Part shown: positions 24,241 to 36,409 of the stretch, piece by piece
Layout of the letters: every line of letters starts with the position of its first letter
Numbering within the stretch: position 1 is the first letter of the stretch
Origin: Orientallactaga sibirica
Lineage: Eukaryota; Chordata; Mammalia; Rodentia; Dipodidae
Direction of reading: 5' to 3'
DNA: 64,000 nt
NCBI GenBank assembly: GCA_036365145.1
Contig: JAEOAD010000699.1
Span: forward strand, 9,273,001 to 9,337,000
Program-made: the position numbers and the translations under genes
The notes under the pieces: model-generated
The model's input: only the letters and a program-made list of their open reading frames with translations
Database searches by the model: none
What the model was told of the DNA's origin: nothing

Positions 24241-24835
24241 GTTACTGTAGTCAGTTCCACAGTGCTGTGATGAACATCCAAACCAGATACAGTTTAGGGG
24301 AGAAATGGGTTTTATTTCAAGCTTACAGATCCAAGGGAAGTTTCATTCAGGCAGAAGCAGCTAGTTCCTAATTCATTAAACCAAACAAAGAAGGAAACTA
24401 CAGCCAGCTAACAAACATCCCGTTAGAATTCAGACTGTTCTCTACAATTTGGGAATGGAGTCAGTTCTGCCCCCAAACACACCCTAGGATCTGCCCCTGG
24501 AGATTACTTCTCCAGCCACGTGGCTGGAGATCCAAGTAACAAGCTTAATAAAACACATGGAGAGATGGCTTAGCAGTTAAGGCACTTGCCTGTGAAGCCT
24601 AAGGATCCAGTTTCGATTCCCCAGTACCCACATAAGCCAGGTGCACATGGTGGTGCATGCATCTGGAATTCATCAGCAGTGGCTAGAGGTCCTGGTGTGC
24701 CCATTCACTCTCTGTCTCTCTATCTACCTCTTTCTCTCTCTTATAAATAAATAAACAAATTAATTAATTGATTAAAAATATTTTAAAACCTATTATAATA
24801 TTTTAAAAAAACCAAATTCACATTCAAACCACCAT
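24241..24835 (-). mobile_element. MaLR-type LTR interrupted by a SINE
   Basis: Minus orientation. 24241-24555 carries the LTR body (agtcagttccacagtgctgtg ... ccacgtggctggagatcc). After the SINE at 24556-24790 the terminal part resumes as cattcaaaccaccata (near 24818). The split shows that the SINE landed inside an older LTR. Confidence 0.45.
24556..24790 (+). mobile_element. tRNA-derived SINE nested in a MaLR-type LTR
   Basis: catggagagatggcttagca head, tttcgattccccagtaccc B-box area, (CT)n and an AT-rich tail. LTR sequence continues on both sides. Confidence 0.85.
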
Positions 24836-25779
24836 ACAGAACAGAACATGTACAGTATTTGTATGCTGGAAAGCTATAAAATAATAATGAAATAAGTGGA
24901 GTTATATACCATTTTCAGGGATTGGAAGACTAAACACAATAAAGATATCAATATTTTTAAAATTGATAAATAGTTGTAACATAATTCCCATTAAAATTAT
25001 AATAAGATTTTTGTACTTTGATATAATCTGAGGTAGTAAAAAGGTATAAGACAACAATATTCAAAATTTATGTTTATGTAGAAAAACAAAGGATATAAAT
25101 AAAATCAATTTTGAAAAATAAGGAATAGAGCAAAAAGAATTAACCTGTCCTACATGAACATTTATTATTTAGCTAAAATAATCATGATAATGTGGTATTG
25201 GCAGAGAAAAAGATACATAGATTATTGAAACAGAATCCAGAAACTATCCCAAATAAGTGTGATTAACAATGTTTTGACACTAATGCCAAAAAGATTCATT
25301 GGAGGAAGGACAATGTTTCAACATAGAATATTGGAACAATCAGACAAATGCTAGCAAAAATGAGTATCTTACATTATTCAAAATTTAGCTCAAAATTTAT
25401 CGTGATTCAATTGTAAATCATAAAAAATCATAAAATCATTAGAAGAAAGTATGCAAAAACATCTTCAAGACTTAAAGAATGGTGAACATTCCTTAAACAT
25501 GATACCAAAAGCATGATGCTTTTTTAAAAAAGTAATATAAGTTCCTGAACATTCACAATTTTAACCTTCAAAAGACCCTGTTAAGACAATGAATCAATAT
25601 AATGCAATAAATTTGTAAACTAACTATCTAATAAGTTATTCATATTTAAAATAATAAAGCATGTGTAAAACTCTCAACAGTAAAAGGCAACTGAAAAATT
25701 AACACAAAACACAAAGGGGCAGTTTACTGGTGCAGGTGTGTGGACGGTGGGTGGATGGTATATAAGAGATGTTTTAGAG

Positions 25780-25940
25780 TCAGATGTTGTGTGGCTCATG
25801 CCTATAATCCCAACTTCTAGAAGACTGAGGTAGGCAGATCACAAAGAGTTCAGGGCCAGCCTCGTCTACATAATTAGTTCAGGACAATCTGAGCTTCACG
25901 GAGAAAGACCCTGTCTCAATCTTTTCCACCTCTTAAAAAA
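25780..25940 (+). mobile_element. B1 SINE nested in an old L1
   Basis: tggctcatgcctataatccc, ttcagggccagcctcgtcta, gaccctgtctcaatc, then an A-rich tail. Old L1 sequence continues on both sides. Confidence 0.8.
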
Positions 25941-26097
25941 AAGAGAAATGTTTTTACATAACTAAATACTGAAGAAATTGGAGTTAAGAACAAATTGAGA
26001 TAATTGCATGGCTAGTAGAATGACCAAAGTCAAAGCTAGTGACAATCACAAGAGCTGGTAAAGTTGGAGAGTACACCTTATTCATTGCTAAATCAAA

Positions 26098-26395
26098 CTG
26101 CTAACAGGCCTGCCATGGATGAGGGAACATTGAGACAGTGGGATCAGAAAGATTGTAAGGGCCACAGACTGGGTAGGAATATCCTGAGGCACAGTCCCCT
26201 GCTACGCTACAGGGACTGAATGAGGCATTCATAACTCCACAGTGTTACCATAACCCCACTGAAGCAGGCCCCAAGGAAATAGGAGCAGGTACAAGGTAAG
26301 CTGTTGTACATCCATCCATCCATCCATCCCATACATACATACATACATACATACATACAATAAATTATATTTTAAGAAAGAGAATCTATATGATC
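26098..26395 (+). mobile_element. Young-type L1 3' end nested in an old L1
   Basis: It shares gggatcagaaagattgtaag, ccacagactgggtaggaata and catggatgagggaaca-type blocks with the L1 3' ends at 7.8 and 46.8 kb. It ends in the CATC/CATA microsatellite and an A-rich run. Confidence 0.65.
26309..26358. repeat. (CATC)n then (CATA)n compound microsatellite
   Basis: Five CATC units followed by about seven CATA units at the tail of an L1 3' end. Confidence 0.9.
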
Positions 26396-27186
26396 CAGAA
26401 ATTATGCTTCTGATTATACTATGTACCTATGGCAGGTAAATAAAAGCATATATCCATACGTTCTTTGTAATAGCCCCAAAGGGAAACTAACCATAGTGTC
26501 TCCTAGGAGATGATAGATTAAACAAACTAATCAACAATAAAAATGATTCAACTATGGATTCATACAACTACTTAGATGGATCTTAGGGGCATATACATTA
26601 AAAAGCAAGCCTTAGGGTATGACTCCATTTAAATAATATTCTTGAAATGGCAAAATTATAGTGATGCATAACAGATTGGTGATTTGGATTTGGATGGATC
26701 AATGGCTCTACAGGATCAACAGGAAGGATCATCGTGTTGATGCAATCATTCTATTTCAGTACTGAGAGGGTGCTGACAGTACCACACTAATCTACTCAAA
26801 GGTAGTCTACTCATAGGATTCCTGACTGTGACCCATGCACACTCATCACACTGATGTCCATTTCCTCCCTTAGATTTGTGCTATCCCAACAGAAGACATA
26901 GTGATTTGCGAAACCAGAGTAGAAGGGAGAGGGGGAGCTCTGCATTATGTTTGCAATCTCCTGTGGTAATATAGACTCTTACAAAGATATATACTGACGT
27001 GTTTATCATAGAAATTATTTAATGTTTGGAAATTATTTTAAAATAATACAGTGGATGATTTATGGAGGATAAATAAAATATGTTGATAATTATTGAAAGT
27101 GAATGATGGGAAGATATACAATCATTATACTCTTTTCTCTGTAAATATTTGAAAATTTCTTCTAATAAAATAGTTTTAAAAAATTC

Positions 27187-27500
27187 AGAGGGGCATGGGG
27201 AGACACCTTGGTTGGTAAAGTATTTGCTGTATAAGCATGAGGACCTGAGTCTGGATCCACATGCCTGTGTAAAAGCAAGGCACAGCAGTGCAGGCCTGTA
27301 ATTCTAGCTGTGGAGAAATAGACACTGGAGGATTTGGGGGGACATGTTGGCCTGTCAATGTAGCTGGATCACTGAGCATCAGGTTCAGAGACCCTATCTC
27401 AAAAAAATAAAGTGAATAATGACTGAAGAAGACATTAATTGTGGACCTCTTGCTCCACATGCACATATACACATGTTCATATGCCTCCCCACACACATAT
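27187..27500 (+). mobile_element. B4-type SINE
   Basis: gggcatggggagacaccttg, gaggacctgagtctggatcc, cctgtaattctagctgtgga, gaccctatctcaaaaaaata, and a CA-rich end with cacatgcacatatac. Confidence 0.65.
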
Positions 27501-27596
27501 ACTCACTCACATGTGAATATGTATACACACATACACACACACACACATACCGCACAAACATGTATGCAGAAAAGCAGACAGCCTCATAAAAGTATT

Positions 27597-27745
27597 AGAT
27601 GTGGTGGTTGTATACCTGTAATACCTGTTATTCCAGCTCTTGGAGGTGAAGACTAGAGGATTAGTAGTATAAGGACATTTTCAGCTGCATAGGAATTTGA
27701 GGCCCTCCTGGCCTATATAAATTCCATCTCAAAATTAGATTAAAA
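27597..27745 (+). mobile_element. B1 SINE, diverged
   Basis: gatgtggtggttgtatacct, ttccagctcttggaggtgaa, cctggcctatataaattcc, A-rich end. Confidence 0.65.
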
Positions 27746-27900
27746 CAAAAATAACAAAATAAAATAAAAGATCTAAAATCTCAGTCTGACATTTTTAAAT
27801 ACATAGAGTCCCTCCACATACAGTTTGAAAATTTTTAATTTTCTTATAAGTAATATCTGCTTGAAAGATTTCTTTACTATTTGTTGAGTAATTGTGATGG

Positions 27901-28050
27901 GGGCTGGAGAGGTTGCTCGGTGGTTAAGGCACTTGTGTGAAAAGCCCAAAGACCTGGGTTTGATTCCCCAGTACCCACTTAAATCCAGATGCACAATGTA
28001 AAACATGCATCTGGTTGCTAGTGGTACTGGCACACCCATTATTTCTCTTT

Positions 28051-28094
<44 letters not shown>

Positions 28095-28110
28095 AAATAA
28101 ATACATTAAA
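27901..28110 (+). mobile_element. tRNA-derived SINE with long (TC)n
   Basis: ggctggagaggttgctcggtg head and gggtttgattccccagtacc B-box area. It includes a (TC)n expansion at about 28055-28090 before the AAATA-type tail. Confidence 0.85.
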
Positions 28111-28399
28111 TAAACAATTGATGGGTCTATGCAAGAATTAGGCACATTTCCACTTCTTAGTATTCTACTCTTAGCCTTCTAGAAGACAGAGAATTTCCTT
28201 ACTAGGTACTTGATTCCACCCATGCCCTTCTACTCCCTTCCTAACAATACACCAAACTGGAAGGTCCTTTAATGTAGAAACCTTTCCCTCCCCTCTGCTC
28301 CCCTCCCTCATCTCACTTAGAATCAGCTCTTCACCATGGCCTACCCTAGCAACAGCCTCTGTGTGATGAAGTGTACTCTCCCTCCCTCACTCTCACCCA

Positions 28400-28560
28400 G
28401 CTTCTCTTCTGTTCTATGTACTACTCATCAGACATATTATGCTCTCAAAGCCTTTGCACCTGGCATTCCCTCTTTCTAGAAAGCCCTTGTCTGGGCATTC
28501 CTTGGCTCAATCCCTCATGTTCTTCTGGTCTCAGAAGCATGCTTTCCTCTGACTAAATGA
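28400..28560. mobile_element. L2 LINE fossil
   Basis: gcctttgcacctggcattcc ctctttctagaaagc and the following ctcatgttcttctggtctca follow the familiar L2 3' block. Old, highly diverged. Confidence 0.55.
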
Positions 28561-28644
28561 GAGTTATTAATCCATCCCTCCTGGCCATTAGCTTCCAATT
28601 CCTTTCCTCACTTTATGTTTCCAGATAAAGAATGGCAAATTTGG

Positions 28645-28887
28645 GGAGCTGGAGAGATGGTTTAGTGGTTAGGGCATTTGTCTACAAAACCAAAGGACCC
28701 AAGTTCAATTCCCCAATACCCACATAAAGCCAGATGCACAAGGTGACACATGCATCTGGAGTTCATTTGCAGTGGCTGGAGGCCCTGGTGTGCCCATTCC
28801 CTCTCAATTTGTCTTTCCCTCTACCTTCCTTTCTCTCTATATAATAATTGAATAAATAAAATATATTTTTTTAAAATCTTAAAAAGC
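28645..28887 (+). mobile_element. tRNA-derived SINE with target-site duplication
   Basis: ggagctggagagatggttta head and caagttcaattccccaatac B-box area. The flanks aatggcaaatttgg (28631-28644) and aatgtcaaattttgg (28888-28902) are a near-perfect duplication. Confidence 0.85.
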
Positions 28888-29040
28888 AATGTCAAATTTT
28901 GGCAACTACAGATAGCGCACTATCAGTGATCATGCACTAGTGTAAAAATAGCATTAAATATTTATTTAATACAACAATAATAGCATTAAATATTTATTTA
29001 TGAAGCCTTTAATCTGTGTAAAAGAAACCACATATCTGAT

Positions 29041-29061
29041 CTCTCTCTCTCTCTCGCTCTC

Positions 29062-29132
<71 letters not shown>
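29041..29132. repeat. (CT)n with CG interruptions, then (CA)n
   Basis: CT runs broken twice by tcgctc (near 29055 and 29074), switching to about 17 CA units at 29098. Confidence 0.95.
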
Positions 29133-29135
<3 letters not shown>

Positions 29136-29214
29136 AACAGGGAGTATTCTAGGGGAGATGTATGATGAATGTTGGTGGCTTCATGATGTCTCATTCTAGA
29201 AGCATCATAAGATA

Positions 29215-29390
29215 GCTGACTTTTATTAGATACAATAATCTGACAACTGCTTTGCTAAGTACTTAAGTTATTATCTTTTCATTTTCATAACATCTGTATA
29301 AGGCGGGATCTATTCTCATGTCTATTTTAAAAGCAGTGTTTGGAGACAGAGAAATCTGCATGAGTGCTCTTAGCCCAAGTGGTGTTGCCA
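29215..29390 (-). mobile_element. MIR SINE fossil
   Basis: ttatcttttcattttcataa catctgtataaggcgggatc, then tctattttaaaagcagtgtt tggagacag: MIR core in reverse, worn. Confidence 0.5.
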
Positions 29391-30274
29391 GGGGAAGGAC
29401 ACTGTAGAAGCCAGGCTCATAATTCGCATGAAACTAGCCATGAACCACATCATATGGGAAGCACTGCACAGCCCAGATCTTGCCCCTAGAGAGGCCTGGA
29501 ATCCACAGAGGCAGCTCAGCCACACAACAGAGCCCACTTCCCATCCAGGAAGCCGAGTTCAACACAGACATCACCTCACAAGATCTCCCTCATCATTCTG
29601 CTGAAGACTGAGATGCCTTTACACACTCCTTACAGTATTTCACATCTCTCAGAACGCTTCTCTGATTCCAGTTTTGTGTGTTTCGTTTTTATGTTTTGCT
29701 TTCTCTCTATAAATTAACCTCCATGAGTACAAAAGCTTACTGCTTACCCTAAAGTACTCAGAACAGTTTCAGGCATAACTGGAGGCACTTAATAATATTT
29801 TCTTTAGCAATTCCAGTTGCTGTTTTGATACTGTCTTCTAAAGCAAGATCCACAGCTGGGGCAAAGCAGTAACATGAAAAGACAAGAGGCCTGCATGAAC
29901 TCCTTGCTGCTTTCAAGTTGAAAGATGCAGAAGGAATGTGATGTGTCTTTGGCTGAGGATGGGATCCAGGCACAGAGTTAGGCAGAATGATCTTCATGTC
30001 CATAGGTTTCACACCTAATGACTCGACCAACTTTGGATCAAATATTAAGGAAAACTTGAATGTTAATTAAGTTTTCATGTATTAATGACAAGAAAATATT
30101 GTACATGTTCAACACAGACACAACTTTTTTCTTGTCATTTTTCCCAAAGAAATATAGCAAAATGGTTATTTTTAAAGCATTTATATCACATTAGGTATTA
30201 TTAGCTATGCAGAAATAACTCAAAGGATATGATATGAGGTGCATAGTTTTTTGCCAAAATGACACTATTCTCAA

Positions 30275-30535
30275 ACTGGGGAGATGGCTCAGTGGATAAA
30301 GGTCTTACTCTGAGTACCTGAGTGCACAACTCTAGAACCCATGTAAAATCTGGATGCTGTAAGCAACTGTAATCATAGGACACCTATGAAAAAAAAAAAA
30401 AAAAAAAGGAGGCAGAGACAGGAGAATCCACCAGAACATTGTGGGCCACCTATCCTGGAAAACTAAGTAGTGAGTAAGAGACCCTGTCTCAAATGAGGTC
30501 GAAAGTAAGGACCAACACCAAAAAATTGTCCTCTG
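30275..30535 (+). mobile_element. B4-type SINE with internal poly(A)
   Basis: ctggggagatggctcagtgg, gcacaactctagaacccatg, an A19 run at about 30389-30407, then gagacaggagaatccaccag and agaccctgtctcaaatgagg. Confidence 0.65.
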
Positions 30536-30734
30536 AAAAAATGTGACACCATTTTTTACAAAGAATGACCATGGATACCATTTTCTGGGACTGAGTGGGT
30601 GTTTCTGGAACTAATTCCACACATTACCAACGGATGCATGATGTAACTCCGAAGAGCATGTGGACTGAGGCAGCAATGTTGGGAATGGACATATAGAAGT
30701 GCCCAAGGATCTTATCAGAAGACAATTGTTTTTT

Positions 30735-30925
30735 CTAGCCACCCCTCTGCCTCTTGGCCATCTTTCAATATCTAGAGACATTTTTAGTAGACAAACTGGG
30801 GGATGCTATTGGCATCTAGGGGTGGAAGCCAGGGATGTTACAACATATTGTACAATGTACAGGACAGTCTCTACAACAAAGAATTCTCTAGTCCCCGATA
30901 GCACCAAGGTGCGAAACCCTACTCT
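30735..30925 (+). mobile_element. hAT-Charlie-type DNA transposon fossil (MER family)
   Basis: atatctagagacatttttag, caaactgggggatgctattg gcatctagg, gtggaagccagggatgttac, caatgtacaggacagtctct acaacaaagaatt. This order matches a widespread non-autonomous eutherian hAT element. The exact MER name is left open. Confidence 0.65.
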
Positions 30926-31593
30926 CTAGTCATGGAAGCCCCCTACCATGTGAACAGAATTCCATTTCTGAGCATGGCAGAATTATTTTTGGATGTACCA
31001 GAAAGTTCCTCAGAGGTGAAAACTGTCCTCACAAAAGAAAACCAAGCCATACTGTTGTGACAAACTGTGCAATCTTATTTTCAGAAAATAATCCCCTCCC
31101 GTTACTGGAGAGATGTTCTACAAACTGGAAACCAATCTTGTGAAAGTCACACATTTTAGATAATACAAAATAGTTCCCTGTAAAAGAGTGATTTTTAACT
31201 ACAACTTTGATGGGCCTTACATATACAAAGCAGGCTGTACCCTCAGGGTTCCTGTTTGGGAAAACACAGTGTGGGGCTCTGAGGGTGGCCTTCATACCCA
31301 ACAGCATGGAGCCTCAGCTGGGGTCCCATATGAAATAGCAGCTGTTGATCACAAATTGCAGGCATTCCTGTGATTTATGCTGTGTCTGTGCTCCTGACTC
31401 TGAGATCCTAGATATCTGAATGAATAGCAGGAACTTAATTTGTTACCACATTTACAAACATGTAGATAGTTAACATTCATGGGAAAAATGACCAAATTAT
31501 ATATTCTATAGAATTTTACAGTGGATTTTTTTTATTCATATGAAAAACTAGATTATTTATTTAGTATTTAGGAGTATTTGCTGATTTAGGAAC

Positions 31594-32038
31594 TGTTAGG
31601 TTAGGACGGGCTCCCAAGATGGAGTCACCATGGTCAGCAGAATAATGACAGAGGCATAGGAAATTGGATTATGAACATTCTTCAAGAAACCACCCAGTCC
31701 TTATCCCCTTCTTGACTAATAATGCCCCATATCAAGGTTTCCTGTTCCCATATCTCATAAGCTACAAGGTCACTGTTCTGGTGTCACATCCTAGCTATTT
31801 TAAATGGTTAATGTAATGATCGCCCCTAAAGGAACTTTTCTATTCAACTTAACAAAGAAGTTCTTTTTCCTTCCTCACCTTCCTCCAACTGAAAAAGCCC
31901 TGTAAAGCCCACTACCTTTTCAGGTTGGCTGTGCTCCTCTCTTGTAAGTCAGCCCTGGCAGCTTGTGATTTTCCCAAATAAAAGCTTTCATCTTTGCCTC
32001 AGTGGTTTGCATGGTCTTGGTCACTCCCAACCCTTACA
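31594..32038 (+). mobile_element. Solo LTR, about 445 bp
   Basis: It begins tgttagg and ends cccttaca, imperfect inverted TG...CA termini. It carries a U3-like part, a CT-rich stretch, an AATAAA signal (cccaaataaaagctttc, near 31975) and a short U5 ending in tcactcccaacccttaca. The flanks ggaac and ggagc may be a decayed 5-bp duplication. No internal sequence adjoins it, which is consistent with LTR-LTR recombination. The class (ERV1 or ERV2) is not certain. Confidence 0.65.
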
Positions 32039-32162
32039 GGAGCAATGTTCAGAATTACCATGTATGAACTTGCAGAAAATTGATAAATAAGACAGAGATG
32101 CACCAGAAAGTCATTCTGCTAGTGAGGAAGGGTGGAATTTCCTCACAAGGTTATTGCATACT

Positions 32163-32642
32163 GTGATTGTTAAGTTTTGTGTCAGTTTGATCTGTTTAGG
32201 AATCCACAGCCATTCTTCATAAGAGGGTCTATGAGGTTGCTTCCAAGAAGGATTAACTAAAGGAGGAATCTTTCCCCCAGGGTGAGCCCTTCCCCAAAGT
32301 TTGCAGCCCCTCTCAGAGTGAGAGGGTTTTATCTAAAGAAGCTCTGGGAAGGAAGGTATTCCAACCCCCCACCCAGCTGCTGTCGCTGTTTGCTGCTTTC
32401 CAGTGTGGACTGAAGACCAGTGTGGACTGAAGACCAGTGTCTCTCCTGGATGCCTCCAGGCCTTCAGTGCCAGATTGGGACTGCTGAGGCATCCAGCCTC
32501 GTGGACTGAGCAGCTACCGGGTTCCTTGACTCTCAGGACCTCAAACTGCTATTGTTGGACTGACATAAGCTGATCCAATAAATTCCCTTTTAATACAATT
32601 CATTCTATCAATTCTATTCTGTAGAGAACCCTGACTAATATA
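32163..32642 (+). mobile_element. MaLR/ERVL-type LTR with an internal 17-bp tandem duplication
   Basis: It starts tgattgttaagttttgtgtc, has gaggttgcttccaagaagga, and ends agagaaccctgactaatata. The polyadenylation-like ccaataaattccc is at 32576-32588. The unit cagtgtggactgaagac occurs twice head to tail at 32401-32417 and 32418-32434, with a partial third copy. Confidence 0.5.
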
Positions 32643-34130
32643 GAGAACAAGCATATGTCACTGTGTTTCCTAAATATTTTAATATTTACATGGACTCTGC
32701 ACTAAAATTGAATTCATTTCTGCTATTTCATACCATCAAAGGTCAGGACATTTATTTCTAATTTTTAATTTGTTTTTGATGTATACTTGCATGCAAGTGT
32801 TTGTAAGGACTCTCAGTAATGTTGTTTTCTTGTGGTAGTGAATCCAAACCTAAGTATTGGCTAAGTGCACAGGTTTCAGCTTTCTCACTGCCCACTTGCT
32901 GAACATCCAGGTGATGTTTCACATTCCCAGGATTCCGTGGCCCCACCCTTCATGCAGGCCATAGTAGCTTCCTAATCTGCCACTTATGAGAAAAGAAGAG
33001 GAAGCCTGGGCTTGGACTTGGTTCTCAAGAGGATTATGAGGTGATAAAATATGCAGAAAAAAAGAGTCCCCTGGGGTAGGGGGGAGAAGGGCACTAGCAG
33101 GAAAACAATCCTTGAATTCAATCTAAGAAAATGGGAAAAGAGCTGTGAGCCAGAATGCCAGAACTCCTCAGGGGAACCAGCAGAGCATGTACTCAGCGGT
33201 GGAGGTAGGTGTCTGGGAAAAGTAATCTGTATGAGCACCATAGCAGTGGAGCACATGACAGGATGAACCTGCTAGAAGTCACCTGAATGTTTACATAATC
33301 AGCACATGATTCAACTCCCTGCTCCCTTCCCAGTTTGCATTTTTCATTAGGGAGTATGCCTCCTTTCCCACACCCTTTTCTCCCATTGGCTCCTTTAATA
33401 AGGTACTAGAATATTCATGAACTGTGTCCTTCTCACCTTTGGACTATTTGTCTTCTTTTTTCTTATTGCCCCCAAGTATAATTTCTGTTTTTCTGGTGAT
33501 TTTTATTCTGAAAGATTACATAAGATATCAAAACTCACCTCTGTAATTTCTCCTTACTACCTGCTCTACCAATTAATGCCTTTTAGGAAAACCAACTTTA
33601 CATATCAATCTACTTACTTACTTCTTACTACTATTCTATCATCAGCTCAAATTGAATATGTCTAAACACAAAATAAATCAACATCCTTCACTTCTCAGTA
33701 CATCATTCCTCTTCATGCTCATATTTCTGTCCTAATCAAACTTTCTTTTTTTATTTCCTAGTTTTAACTATAAACAACAATTCCCTGAAGTTGAATTACA
33801 AACTCAGAGGGTACATAATAGTTCTATAATTTTGCTGTGTCCATTAATCTGGCTACTAACTCAATTTGGTGAGAAATCAAGTCAATACTAGATATGTTAA
33901 ATAAACACTAGCTGTCTTCTTTAACTTCTTTTCTGAATAAACTATACTGCTTTCAAAATCCTGATGTTATACAGTTGAATTTTCTTAAAGAATCTTTGCC
34001 ATTCCCTTCCTTGTTCCTCATTTTCTTAAGCCACGTTTGCGTCTTTGTGAGGTAAAGCTAATTAGACTTTCTTACTTGGGAGTCATTCACTGCCCAGGAC
34101 CAGTGACCCAGCAACTAGGCATAGCAACAC
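32643..34130. other. Intron 3 segment, nothing recognised
   Basis: No repeat family or convincing frame seen. It is CT-rich around 33300-33720. Confidence 0.5.
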
Positions 34131-34167
34131 AATTGTGACAAGGGAAATCTGCTTCTATCTTTTCTTA

Positions 34168-34362
34168 AAAAAAGAAATTACTATCATTTATTTGCAAGGT
34201 GAGAGGGAGAGAGAGAGCCAGAGCTTTAAGCCATTGAAAACAAATTCCAGATGCATGTGCCTTTTTGTGCAACTAACTTTATGTGGGTACTGGGGAAATG
34301 AACCTGTGTTCTTAGGCTTTGCAGGCAAGCACCTTAACTACTGAAGAATCCCTCCATCCCTC
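34168..34362 (-). mobile_element. tRNA-derived SINE
   Basis: Minus orientation: tattttatttgcaaggtgag-type tail, body aaattccagatgcatgtgcc, tRNA part ttaggctttgcaggcaagca, head near gaagaatccctccatccc. Confidence 0.8.
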
Positions 34363-34504
34363 TGTTTCATGTTTCACTCTTCACACATCTGGAAATATAC
34401 CCTAAAGGATTCATGTAAATTATGAAAAATGTTACACAAAATTATTTTTACTCTATTGGTAGCGGCTACTACATAAATTTTGAGATATTGCTAGACAAAA
34501 CATG

Positions 34505-34870
34505 AAAAGTGAGATGGGAAAATAACTCAGGGTTAAGGGTACTTAGTCCTTAAGCACGAGGGCTTTCTGGGCCAGAGACCACCAAGTTTGACTATTCAGA
34601 ACCCATGTTAAAAAAACTGGATATGACCACATATGTCTGTAACCCCAATATTGGGGAGAAGGCAGAGATCAGCAAATCCCTGAGGTTTGCTGATCGGCAG
34701 AAGCTCTGCATTGAAAAAGACCCAATCTCAAGAAAATATGTAGATGATGGATAAGAAGACACCCAACTTTCTCCTCTGGCCTTTTGCATGCACTTGCATG
34801 GGACATGTGTATCTGCACACACGTCTATATATCACACATCACACACAATACACAGTACACACATGCAAAA
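34505..34870 (+). mobile_element. B4-type SINE
   Basis: tgggaaaataactcagggtt, ccaagtttgactattcagaa, gtctgtaaccccaatattgg, ctcctctggccttttgcatg, and a CA-rich end. Confidence 0.65.
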
Positions 34871-35035
34871 AAAAACATAGACAAAATATATACTAACACA
34901 ACAACAGAGAGAAAGCAAGATATCTACCGGTGTTTATGATGAGTAAAACTTTGTAGCATATAAAAACTAATAAACATACAGAAAGAACCAAAATGGAAAA
35001 TATTACAATAATACATTATTGTTAAGAAGTAGAAT

Positions 35036-35060
35036 ATATGTATATATATATATATATATG
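35036..35060. repeat. (TA)n microsatellite
   Basis: About 11 TA units. Confidence 0.9.
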
Positions 35061-35949
35061 AATTACTCCTTCCCAGAAAGGAAATTGTTCATTCTTCACT
35101 TCCACATTGGGATACCACATTCCACAACTTAATTCTTCAGATATTTATTATATTTATTATCTCTTTGTATCATTCTCTCACAAGCTTGTTCTACCTTGAT
35201 GAATTTTTAGGCAAGACTGTAATGCCAGATCCCTGTGTTGATTTTCCTGGTTAATTCATTTAATCCTCACCCTCACCCTTCTTCCCTTAACCTCATCCTC
35301 CACAGTAACTAAAAACCAAACTCTTTACATCCCAAGCTCTGTATCCTATGGAACATGTAGCAACATCCATGCTGGTGAAAAAGGAATTGGCAGAAACCTA
35401 CTAGTATGTCCTCAACACAACACTGCAGGATGAAATTACTAAAGCATGAAGATGACATGGTGACTGTTCACTTGCGAGCAATGGGTAAAGGCAAGGAGAG
35501 AAGAGTCTGGATCCCTCACAGCACCCATCATAGCAGCTGCCGCCAACCTTCTTGTATGAGAAAAATAGTCCTTGTTTTAGCAATCTGTTTGCTGTTGCTT
35601 GCATTCTAATGTACTGCTGCTGACTAATGTCTTGCCCAGCTGTCTTCCTGCTATAAGTTTAACACCATTCACTTCAGCTAAACTTCCCATCAGGATGAAG
35701 AAAGGAAAGACTGGGAAAGAATACCAAGGCATAGACATTGACAGTAAATACTAAGGAAGCTGACTGGTGGAAAAAAAAAAAAAAAAAAACTAAGTGCTGA
35801 AACTTACAAAAATCATACAAAAGAAGTTTCATTAGGAAAGAGTTAAAGGCAACACACATCAGTAGTTGCTTAGATGCTGAGGGACCAGTATCCATATCAC
35901 AGAACACTGAGGTGATGCAGTGTGTCCAGAAATACTCATGAATCATTTA

Positions 35950-36330
35950 GCCTAGAGTGGATACACTGCAGTAGTGAACCAAACAGACAAGACACACATT
36001 TTCATGGAGTTTAGAGTTGAATCATGTGGAAATACATGAACAAAATAGCTGTACATGTAAACAATTGAAATGTCTATTCATTTAGCAAATTAAAGACTGT
36101 TTTGAAAAAGATGAACCAGGCCTACTCCATGGGGCAGGGATCTGACAAGGAAGACTTCCTTAGAATCCTGATGTTTGAACTAGCTGGAAGTATAAACCAT
36201 TTAGAGAAATGAAGGGAGGGTGTTAAGACAAGAGGAACCACACTTGCAGAGGTCATTACATTTAAAGTCTCTCAGAGACCAAAGAGAAATATCAAATCTG
36301 TGGAAATCAAGGATCTCAAAGTCCTGGCGA
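35950..36330. mobile_element. Probable L2/MIR-age LINE fossil
   Basis: ttttcatggagtttagagtt, gggatctgacaaggaagact tcc and gatgtttgaactagctggaa resemble an old mammalian L2 block read in the opposite sense to 28400-28560. Low conservation. Confidence 0.4.
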
Positions 36331-36409
36331 CCTTCCTGTGCATATTTGTTGTCACTTACTAGAAAAGGTGGCAATATGTTCAATATATTCTGCCTAATTA
36401 GAAAACAGA

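Larger units (their letters stand above)
24836..27180 (+). mobile_element. Old L1 ORF2 and 3' UTR, split by B1 and young L1
   Basis: Ordered ORF2-derived blocks: gtggtattggcagagaaaaa gatacatag near 25195, ggaggaaggacaatgtttca near 25304, aagaccctgttaagacaatg near 25573, atatgatccagaaattatgc near 26389. They follow the C-terminal half of L1 ORF2. A B1 (25780) and an L1 3' end (26098) have inserted, and 26640-27180 is 3' UTR-like. Many stops; dead. Confidence 0.6.

Noticed and set aside
27773..28039. 88-codon frame and other frames inside SINEs (e.g. 5832-6080, 16844-17038, 44253-44471, 45592-45876)
   Set aside because: Their translations share the same repeated phrases because they are the SINE itself read through, not genes.
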